Shown piece by piece: positions 1 through 9,000 of a DNA stretch of 64,000 nt (positions within the stretch are counted from its first letter, which is position 1; every line of letters starts with the position of its first letter). Source of the stretch: Bacteroidota bacterium (GTDB lineage: Bacteria; Bacteroidota; Bacteroidia; Bacteroidales; JAAUTT01). The DNA lies in NCBI GenBank assembly GCA_030706405.1, contig JAUZOO010000016.1, positions 1 through 64,000 of the forward strand. Direction: 5' to 3'. A program made the position numbers and the translations under genes. The notes beneath the pieces are model-generated. The model worked only from the letters and a program-made list of their open reading frames with translations. It was not told where the DNA came from and ran no database searches.

Positions 1-3000
1 AACTCCCCTGCGATTTGTTGTGATTTGCTTTCAGATTGTATCTTTGAAATACTGGCTTACACCCAAAGATCATAACCTTTAAATCCGTCCACAGTTGTGA
101 TTTGCTTTCAGATTGTATCTTTGAAATACTGGCTTACACCATATTTTTCATAGCTGCGGTTGCTTTTGCAGTTGTGATTTGCTTTCAGATTGTATCTTTG
201 AAATACTGGCTTACACCTGTAGTTTTTGAATCGTTCTATCGCCGCCCGTTGTGATTTGCTTTCAGATTGTATCTTTGAAATACTGGCTTACACCACATAT
301 CAGTTATTTAATGACCCGAAGCATGTTGTGATTTGCTTTCAGATTGTATCTTTGAAATACTGGCTTACACCATCAGTAAAATATTCAGTGTATATCAATC
401 CGTTGTGATTTGCTTTCAGATTGTATCTTTGAAATACTGGCTTACACCAAGGACGACCCTAACGAAATGAAGGTTTTCGTTGTGATTTGCTTTCAGATTG
501 TATCTTTGAAATACTGGCTTACACCAATAAATCAAACTACAAGTTATCAATTTAAGTTGTGATTTGCTTTCAGATTGTATCTTTGAAATACTGGCTTACA
601 CCCCATCAACGCATTATTGGGCGTTTACAGAAGTTGTGATTTGCTTTCAGATTGTATCTTTGAAATACTGGCTTACACCCAAATGTTGCGCCAGTTTTAA
701 GGTTTACTGGTTGTGATTTGCTTTCAGATTGTATCTTTGAAATACTGGCTTACACCGCTTGGATTGAAGATTACCGAAGCCTTTATGTTGTGATTTGCTT
801 TCAGATTGTATCTTTGAAATACTGGCTTACACCACGGAGGGTTAAACGGGTTTGATGACCGTAGTTGTGATTTGCTTTCAGATTGTATCTTTGAAATACT
901 GGCTTACACCAGTGCTTTATAATATCCAAAAGAACCAGCCGTTGTGATTTGCTTTCAGATTGTATCTTTGAAATACTGGCTTACACCTAAAGCTCAGACA
1001 GGTATCGACGGTAAACGGTTGTGATTTGCTTTCAGATTGTATCTTTGAAATACTGGCTTACACCTCTTATGATGTTGATGATTTTCTGTATTGTGTTGTG
1101 ATTTGCTTTCAGATTGTATCTTTGAAATACTGGCTTACACCCTAAATGCAAGTAATATATTCACTTTATTAGTTGTGATTTGCTTTCAGATTGTATCTTT
1201 GAAATACTGGCTTACACCAAAACCTCCAGCGAGGAAACGCGGCACGTTGTTGTGATTTGCTTTCAGATTGTATCTTTGAAATACTGGCTTACACCTTCAG
1301 CACCTTTGTTTCCGTCGGTGTTATCGTTGTGATTTGCTTTCAGATTGTATCTTTGAAATACTGGCTTACACCTAAATCTAGATATTTATAGATGTTATTT
1401 TAGTTGTGATTTGCTTTCAGATTGTATCTTTGAAATACTGGCTTACACCATTTTTTTTGTACATTCGTACTTTAAACCAGTTGTGATTTGCTTTCAGATT
1501 GTATCTTTGAAATACTGGCTTACACCAGGTCTCTGATGAGAGGCACGGGCACATTAGTTGTGATTTGCTTTCAGATTGTATCTTTGAAATACTGGCTTAC
1601 ACCCACCTGCGTCAATATACTTGCTTCCGGAGGGTTGTGATTTGCTTTCAGATTGTATCTTTGAAATACTGGCTTACACCCTTTGCGTCCTCGTGTAATT
1701 GGCCATATTCGTTGTGATTTGCTTTCAGATTGTATCTTTGAAATACTGGCTTACACCTAATCCTAAAATTTCAGCATCAGCAAATTTGTTGTGATTTGCT
1801 TTCAGATTGTATCTTTGAAATACTGGCTTACACCTTAGTTGCTGTTTGCCCTTCATGTAAAAGCGTTGTGATTTGCTTTCAGATTGTATCTTTGAAATAC
1901 TGGCTTACACCATTGCTTACAATCACGATTATTTAGGTCTAGTTGTGATTTGCTTTCAGATTGTATCTTTGAAATACTGGCTTACACCTAATGAAACAAA
2001 CGAAGATTGGTTAAATTTGTTGTGATTTGCTTTCAGATTGTATCTTTGAAATACTGGCTTACACCAATCACAAAGTAGTATTGGAGCAGATGCTAGTTGT
2101 GATTTGCTTTCAGATTGTATCTTTGAAATACTGGCTTACACCAATTTATAGTATGATAATGATTTTTGCGTAGTTGTGATTTGCTTTCAGATTGTATCTT
2201 TGAAATACTGGCTTACACCTACCGCTAATAACTATTCGAATATTATCCCGTTGTGATTTGCTTTCAGATTGTATCTTTGAAATACTGGCTTACACCCAAG
2301 AAATAGTACGACAACTGCATTTAAAAGTTGTGATTTGCTTTCAGATTGTATCTTTGAAATACTGGCTTACACCATCCGCCAGATGTTGATTATTATCAAA
2401 CAAGTTGTGATTTGCTTTCAGATTGTATCTTTGAAATACTGGCTTACACCTTGATAAATTTATCATTGCTGTTTGTGATAGTTGTGATTTGCTTTCAGAT
2501 TGTATCTTTGAAATACTGGCTTACACCGCACGGCCGAAAAGGACTGGAAGAGGCTATGTTGTGAGTTGCTTTCAGATTGTATCTTTGAAATACTGGCTTA
2601 CACCATTTAACTTCAGAACAAATATATTCTATTCGTTGTGATTTGCTTTCAGATTGTATCTTTGAAATACTGGCTTACACCAAATGCAAATGTTGGAAGC
2701 AAGCCACCATAGTTGTGATTTGATTTCAGATTGTATCTTTGAAATACTGGCTTACACCGATGTAATCACTCACATTTTCAGGTCGCTCGTTGTGATTTGC
2801 TTTCAGATTGTATCTTTGAAATACTGGCTTACACCTTTGGAATAATAGAAGCACTACGCCTAACAGTTGTGATTTGCTTTCAGATTGTATCTTTGAAATA
2901 CTGGCTTACACCTCGACGCGTGAACGCCAAATACTATTTTCAGTTGTGATTTGCTTTCAGATTGTATCTTTGAAATACTGGCTTACACCCCGTCTTTATT

Positions 3001-3066
3001 TATCAATCCTTTGAAATTAGTTGTGATTTGCTTTCAGATTGTATCTTTGAAATACTGGCTTACACC
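1..3066 (+). CRISPR. Type II-C CRISPR array, 40 repeats of 47 nt, truncated at left edge
   Basis: A 47-nt repeat beginning GTTGTGATTTGCTTTCAG and ending CTGGCTTACACC recurs exactly every 77 nt from 17 to 3066. That gives 40 repeats and 39 complete spacers, all 30 nt; bases 1-16 are the end of another spacer, so the array continues to the left. The 5' half of the repeat on the + strand is complementary to the tracrRNA anti-repeat at 10942-10963, so crRNAs are read left to right. Two repeats are variant, each by one base: the copy at 2558 (GTGAGTTG) and the copy at 2712 (TTGATTTC). The last copy (3020-3066) is perfect. All spacers differ; several read as open frames, consistent with coding protospacers, but no targets can be named without a search. 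Confidence 0.99.
39..46 (+). promoter_or_regulatory. Putative repeat-embedded promoter -7 box (recurs in every repeat)
   Basis: Repeat positions 23-30 read TATCTTTG, a perfect match to the Bacteroidota -7 consensus TAnnTTTG. GTTG at repeat positions 1-4 lies 18 nt upstream, near the usual distance for the TTTG -33 element. The coordinates are for the first repeat; the box recurs every 77 nt. If used, transcripts would start in the last 10-13 nt of each repeat, just before the spacer. Repeat-internal promoters are established for Neisseria type II-C arrays; their use here is inference. Confidence 0.45.
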
Positions 3067-3151
3067 ATACCTATGGGTATGTTTTTATAAGTCAAATTTT
3101 TAAGTGTTAAAACAGAATTAAAAAAGGGTAGGTAAAGGGTAAGCCATAGCG

Positions 3152-3191
3152 AAAAGGGCTGGGATTTTATAATCCTAAGCCCTTTTTGCTT
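3152..3191. terminator. Strong bidirectional terminator between array and cas2
   Basis: AAAAGGGCT at 3152-3160 pairs with AGCCCTTTT at 3179-3187, extended by GGATT/AATCC around a TTAT loop, with T-runs on both sides. It would end the rightward array transcript and the leftward cas transcript, which converge here. The 85 nt between the last repeat and the hairpin contain no gene. Confidence 0.8.
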
Positions 3192-3527
<336 letters not shown>

Positions 3528-4439
3528 CTACATTTCCGGATAAATTACCTTTCGGCTCTCGCCTAAAAAACATTTAGCCAGAGAGGCTGCCGATTGTTGT
3601 ATGGCTAACATTAGCGGACTCGACTGTCCGTTGATCTGAACATCGATAACCGGAATGCTTAGCAATTGAGCTTTCAGTTCGCGGGTAAGTTCGTTTGCCT
3701 GTGGATTTTTGTCAACAATAGCCAAAACCTCTTTATCAACATAAGGACGGTATGGCTCCATAATATCGTCGGCCAGGCAATAGGCATTGTACCTGTTGCG
3801 ATGAAAAATGCCCAATGTAACCAGTAGCCCCGAACCGGCAAGGGCCCGGGCGGTGATTGCCCGTAAAATGGCATATCCGTAGTTGAGCAGGTTGTTTGGA
3901 GAAGGGCCATCGGGGTCGCGCGAAAAAAACATATCTTCAGGAAAAAGATTCTGCCAGTAATATGCTGCCGCCCGGGCTTCGTGATTTGCGGCATCGCCCG
4001 ACTTTACACTCGATGCCCAATGAAGCATATTGTCGTGTTTTATCTTTTTAGACTTAAGTATCGATGCCTGGTTTAATATTTTAGCCGTTATGGTTTGTGC
4101 CCAAAGTTGCTTTTTTAACGGCACACTAGCCTGCAACTGAGCCTCAAAGCGCTCCTGTTGCAAAGTGTTTCCATCGAGGTTCAGCATCATCCCCGTAGGC
4201 ATGTGTTTATCGTCGCTGGTAATGATGGCACAATTATTTTCGAGTAACCGGTGCATCAGGTGATGTGTTATGGTTATTTGCGAATGATCGAGTATTACAA
4301 CCCCAATATCTTCGATAGGGATTGTTGTTGTCCGGTCTTTTTCGGGGAGCATGCCGGCTCCGGGGATTTCAATCTGCAACTGATCGTTGAGACAACGCAG
4401 GTAAGCAGGGTTTCCAAAATAGAGAGTGCGTTTTATCAT
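3528..4439 (-). CDS. cas1: Type II CRISPR-associated endonuclease Cas1
   Basis: 303-residue Cas1 integrase that, with Cas2, inserts new spacers. The N-terminal beta domain starts MIKRTLYFGNPAYL, as in type II-C Cas1. The alpha-helical catalytic domain shows the three metal-site residues in context: E154 (NHEARAA), H213 (IFHRNRYN) and the acidic D224/D225-E228 segment (ADDIMEPYRP). The length is normal for subtype II-C. It abuts cas2 directly. It is separated from cas9 by a 1.6-kb insertion carrying an opposite-strand gene, so it probably needs its own promoter; no convincing -7 box was found just upstream. No csn2 or cas4 is present, which supports subtype II-C. Confidence 0.97.
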   Translation of the reverse strand: MIKRTLYFGNPAYLRCLNDQLQIEIPGAGMLPEKDRTTTIPIEDIGVVILDHSQITITHHLMHRLLENNCAIITSDDKHMPTGMMLNLDGNTLQQERFEAQLQASVPLKKQLWAQTITAKILNQASILKSKKIKHDNMLHWASSVKSGDAANHEARAAAYYWQNLFPEDMFFSRDPDGPSPNNLLNYGYAILRAITARALAGSGLLVTLGIFHRNRYNAYCLADDIMEPYRPYVDKEVLAIVDKNPQANELTRELKAQLLSIPVIDVQINGQSSPLMLAIQQSAASLAKCFLGESRKVIYPEM

Positions 4440-4610
4440 ACTAAAAAATATGAAGCATAAAAAATAAGTTTATGACATAGATTAAGTTACATAAAACGAA
4501 TTGTTTATGCAATAGCCTAGAGAGAAACGTTTAAGAATTTTTACAGGGAGCAAACAGTTGTTCCCAAGGCAAACGCATTTAGACTTTTTATTTACCACAA
4601 ACGCATTTTT

Positions 4611-4634
4611 CTTTTCTTGCTTGATCAAGAAAAG
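4611..4634. repeat. Hairpin element CTTTTCTTG / CAAGAAAAG
   Basis: Nine-base perfect inverted repeat around the loop CTTGAT. Sequences of this kind (TTTTCTTGCTTGATCAAG) are familiar to me as recurrent intergenic elements in Bacteroidota genomes. Within this window it is a single copy. Confidence 0.55.
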
Positions 4635-4674
4635 AAACAAAAGAACTAACTACGTTGAAAGCACTACGTTCGGT

Positions 4675-4700
4675 CAAAGTGAAAATATATTTTCACTTTG
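4675..4700. repeat. Perfect 26-bp palindrome
   Basis: CAAAGTGAAAATA joined to its exact reverse complement, with no loop. It could form a cruciform, act as a protein-binding site, or mark the middle of a decayed element. No T-tract follows it, so it is not an obvious terminator. Confidence 0.7.
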
Positions 4701-5186
4701 CCTCTCACTTAAACGTGCTTTTCAAGACTTCGGCTGTTTCACTCAAAAAACTACGGATCAAAGGCTGAAATCGCCTAAACTCATGTCCTCGTTCCTCGGC
4801 CACTCAAACAAAGACGATTTTTAACCGCCTTTGTTCCTTGTTTTTTGGCTCACCAGCCAAGGTCGGTCCTACATTTCATCTCGACCGTCTTATAAAATTT
4901 CAAATGCGTTTGCCCTACAGTTGCTCCGTAGTAGGATATGAGTCTGACAAAGGTGTAATTATGGAGGCATCATATTTCTTTTCAGAAATTTGTTTTTTAA
5001 AATTTAATACATATTTTTAACTAATTATAAACCACAAACAACTTAGTTGCAATGCTTTCTATCGGTTTATAAATTACAAACACTAACATCAACGTTAATA
5101 AAATAAACGCATTAACAAGCGGAAGCCGAAAAGCTGATTAGAGTAGGCATGTTACTTTTATTTTCAATTACTTAATTTTTCAATTT

Positions 5187-5915
5187 ATGAGTGTATTACA
5201 CAAAATCAAAGCATGGTTGTACGACAACCCGCTTACCGAAGATCCCAACGACTTTGTAGCCAGGGTTAGTGCCGAACGCAGCCTTTCGGTACGCGAAATT
5301 TGCGAATCGGCTGTTAAACGTGGTGGTGCCGATGTTTCTGCGGCATCAATGGAACATAGCCTCAACCTTTTTCACAAAGAGATGGCTTACCTGCTGTGCG
5401 ACGGTTATTCGGTAAACACCGAGTATTACCAGGCCTCCCCGCTGATTACGGGCGTATTTAACAGTCCCAAAGAAACATTCGACCCGGAGAATCACTCCAT
5501 TTCATTCGCATTTAGACAGGGAGCTTTGTTGCGCAACGAATTATCGTCGGTTTCGGTCGATATTTTGGGCGTTGCCGAAAACGGCTCTTATATTGCCCAG
5601 GTGGTTGATGTAAAAACAGGCTCGGTAAACGATATTATAACCCCTGGCCGAAACCTGAAGGTTAAAGGTTCTAAAATTAAAGTAACTGGTGAGCACGAAG
5701 ATGTTGGTATTTTCTTTATCAACCAATCGAATCTACAATCTACCAAAGTTGACCTCTCCGATATTGTTACCAACAAGCCCTCGGAGCTGATCATTGTAGT
5801 TCCAACCCTAACAGCTGGGTCGTATAAACTACAGGTGGCAACACAGTTTACCAACAGCCTTCTTTTAAAGGAACCCAGGTTTATTACTTCGGATAAAACT
5901 CTAACGGTTTCGTAA
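5187..5915 (+). CDS. HU-like DNA-binding / DUF4469 domain protein
   Basis: 242 residues, no signal peptide. The N-terminal half (about 1-125) fits the Bacteroidota HU-like DNA-binding domain, with the typical stretches KAWLYDNPLTEDPNDFVARV, GYSVNT and PLITGVFNSP. The C-terminal half (about 130-235) fits the Ig-like DUF4469 domain, with GRNLKVKGSKIKVTGEHEDVGIFF, IVVPTLTAGSYKLQV and the closing LLKEPR. Proteins of this design are common in Bacteroidota, usually as solitary genes; their exact role is unknown. Here it lies on the opposite strand between cas1 and cas9. HU/IHF-family proteins bend leader DNA during type I-E spacer integration, so a link to adaptation is conceivable, but orientation and family abundance make chance insertion more likely. 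Confidence 0.85.
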   Translation: MSVLHKIKAWLYDNPLTEDPNDFVARVSAERSLSVREICESAVKRGGADVSAASMEHSLNLFHKEMAYLLCDGYSVNTEYYQASPLITGVFNSPKETFDPENHSISFAFRQGALLRNELSSVSVDILGVAENGSYIAQVVDVKTGSVNDIITPGRNLKVKGSKIKVTGEHEDVGIFFINQSNLQSTKVDLSDIVTNKPSELIIVVPTLTAGSYKLQVATQFTNSLLLKEPRFITSDKTLTVS

Positions 5916-5942
5916 TTATATTAACGCCTGTTAGCGGGAGGC

Positions 5943-6017
5943 ACTACAACCCGTTAGTGTCACCCACTAACGGGCGTTAGCGTCACCCACTAACGTGTTG
6001 TAGTGGGTGACGCTAAA
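5943..6017. repeat. Nested, alternative inverted repeats between DUF4469 gene and cas9
   Basis: Four overlapping stems are visible: CACTACAAC (5943-5951) with GTTGTAGTG (5998-6006); CCCGTTAGTG (5951-5960) with CACTAACGGG (5966-5975); CGTTAG (5976-5981) with CTAACG (5991-5996); and a perfect 16-bp pair, 5978-5993 with 6002-6017. These are mutually exclusive in part. The block sits between the converging 3' ends of the DUF4469 gene and cas9, so it may terminate both, but it lacks a clean T-run. Confidence 0.75.
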
Positions 6018-6069
6018 AATTTATTTAAGGCTACTCTTCTTCAAAACCGTAAACTACGAACCATCAATT

Positions 6070-9000
6070 CTAATTTTGGTATCCTTTTACACCAACAATT
6101 TCTCCCAGTCGATTTACTTTCAATTTCCAGCAACAATCTTTTATCATAACACCTTCGATAGATCTCTCCATTTTATTTAATGCTGAAAACTCCACTTTGT
6201 TGACAATTGTATTAGCTATATCATGACGGACAAAGAAACATTGTGAACCAGAGGAGCTAACAGCTTTATATATGTTATTCACTTGTTCTTTTGTTAAATT
6301 TCTAAAATTAACTAAATATGGTTTCTCCAATTCTTCAGGCGTTGGAACATAAACAAGATCATTAGGGGAAAGATAAAATAGCAATTGATATTCTTTTAAA
6401 TTTTTAGGATCGATATAAGTTAGAGCTACCGATGATAAACCTTGTTTTTGGTTTTCAATCACAATATTTAAAGGAATAGTATCACAGATTCGTTTTCCAT
6501 TTTCATCGGCATAGATGGCAAAAAACAAATTAGTTCCTTTAGCAGCTTCTACAAACTTTGATTTTTTGCTGCCTGTAACACCGACATTGAACTTTTTACC
6601 TTTGGGTTCGTAGGTACGCACTTTAGTAATGGGTTGATGAAATTTATTTCCATTAAGTGCTAATATATTTTCATTAAGATCGTCGATGCCATCGGAAGAA
6701 AAGGCCAATGACTCGGAAGGTATTATTTTCCCGCTTTCATCTTTTTGATTTTGGAATTTATCCTGATTGAGGTGCTTTAACAGTATTTTTTGAATGCCGG
6801 TATCGGTAATACTTTCTATCCGTTGTGCATTAAAACTGTCATCAAGGTTCACTCTTGAGGCTACATTATCACTATCGTAATAATAGATTTCAACTTTGGA
6901 CACGTCTTTTTCATTCCATTTATTCTCATGGCCTTTAAAGTATTTTTGAATCTTCTTTTTGTCATCACCATTACTGATAAGCTCTTTAATTTTGGCTCTT
7001 AATGATTTATCGACTATCATATCGACATTATCAATGGCTACAGAAAGCAGTACTACTTTTTTAAACCGCAAAGTAATACTTCCGGAAACGGTATCCTTAT
7101 GCATTGGTTTACGTATTGCCCAACTATCGCCTTTGGTTTGGGTGACCAATATTTTTTTGAGATTACCTTCCTCATCTTTTTGCCACTTCTGATATTTATT
7201 GACGGTTTTATTGATGACCCTCAAATTTTGTTTAAAACTAACGACAGTTGACAATAGCGCCTCGCGACTATCTTGGGTAAAAGTATCCCAAGGTTTTATA
7301 AACTCCTTTGCTACTGAAATGGTTTTACTAATTTGTTTTCCATTTACCGTTCTTACAATTTGTACATTTTCAATGCGCCTCAATTTCTTTCGTAAATCAA
7401 AACGGATTTCTTTTTTATCAGGCCGGGCATATTCGTTATTCAAATAATTAATATGGTTACGTGTGGCGCAGGCTATCACAAGAGCATCCATAGCATGATG
7501 GCGATGGTCAATACGTTTTTTGCTAAAGCCTTTTTGTAACTCCAACGGAATTTCGGTCTGAAACACCTTTTTCCCAGCTTTGTTAGTCCATTGCCCAAAG
7601 TTATTACTATTGGTAAGCGAATTTAATCGTTCAAAACGAGGGGTAATTATTTCGTTCCAAATATCGTTTAATCCCCAATCTTGTTTTAAAATGGTCGTAA
7701 TACTACCATTGCTTGATAATACATTCTTTGAGGTGCTTTCTTGTTCGTCATTCTCGCGTACAATATTTGATAACAATCCTTTTACAACTTTACTAATATA
7801 ACGGCTATCGTTCATTTGACGGGCAATGAATGAATCCGGAATGTCTTCCATCAGAAGCTTTTTCATTTTGCTTCTATTGCCGGCAAAACTCTTTTTCACA
7901 TGTTCTTCGTAAGCATTGAGTGTCAATATGGATACTTCTTTTCCAAAACTTAGCTCAATCTTTTTACCGCTGTTGTTTTTTATGTATTCGTAAGCTGTGC
8001 AATTGTCTTTATCGGCATTTACCTCAGCTTCGCATATAACTTTATTGCTCAGCGAATCGTCAAAATATCGGGATTGGGGAATGATATGTTCTATCTGATA
8101 GGCTGGCGTAAAAAGTTTACTCAGAGGAATCATTTCGCCGGTATAAGGAGAGCAGTACCCTTGGTCCAGCCAAACTTTGTAACGGATTAATTCTGATTTG
8201 GAAGGCTGGGCGCTCTTTTTTATTTTCAAGATTTCGTCAGGGATTTCGTCAATTGAATTTAATACGCCTTCTTCATATATTTTAAGTATTTCCTGTTGGC
8301 TTGGCGAATAAGGACGAACATTTTCAATCGAATCATCATTAAGCATTTCGGACAGCAGGGCTTTGATACGGAGGTTCGTATTTTCATTCTCTGTAACTAT
8401 ATCGGACATTGCCTTGCGCTTATCTGCCGGATTTTTCATTTCGCGCCCCAGTTCAATATGTATTTCGCTAAAGAAATCAGGCTCACTATTGCCGTATTGT
8501 TTCCATATATCGCTTACCACCCGTAACGTTTCGGTGATTACCTGTTCTACAATTGGATTGCGGAGAGAATGTTGTTTGAATTCTTCGCGAAGGTACAGTT
8601 CAATATCTGTTGGAGTCCCCCACTTTTTAATATCTCCGGCTTCAGAATGCCTATCATAAACGATATAACAAGCTAACCAAACAGGGATATTTTGAAAATC
8701 TTCTATCGTATTAAAGTTAATTGCTTTTTCGCGCACTTGGGTTCTTATCTTTTCATCGACTTCTCCATTTAGAATTTTTAAAATTCTTTCTTTCGTATTA
8801 ACATCAATGTTGGCTTCATTCCAATATTTTCCGCGCCGCATCAGCGACAATAACTTTTTAATAGCCTTAGCCGAATAAGAACCGTAATCTTTTTTAAATG
8901 GAGGAAACTTTTTAAAATTATCGACAAAATCGTCGCCCAGATTGTTTTTGTCGGCAAAGGTTTTCAATGCTTTTACAATGTCTACTTTGTCTTCAACCGA

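Larger units (their letters stand above)
4440..5186. other. Gene-free, palindrome-rich spacer upstream of cas1
   Basis: About 750 nt with no convincing gene. The short ORFs at 4558 and 4838 have no start context and no recognisable domain. The segment 4558-4960 has a different texture from its neighbours and holds two clear hairpins (separate entries). The block resembles the repetitive intergenic sequence often seen in Bacteroidota genomes, or a decayed mobile remnant. It must contain the promoters of cas1 (leftward) and of the DUF4469 gene (rightward), but neither has a clean TAnnTTTG box. Confidence 0.5.

Noticed and set aside
226-408. 60-residue ORF in the CRISPR array
   Set aside because: It is made of repeat and spacer sequence and has no coding context.
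3067-3151. Array leader to the right of the last repeat
   Set aside because: crRNA direction is rightward and this stretch leads into a terminator. It might still matter for adaptation, but the sequence does not show it.
4558-5020. Two ORFs (88 and 60 residues) upstream of cas1
   Set aside because: No ribosome-binding context or recognisable domain, and the region is repetitive and palindromic; treated as non-coding.
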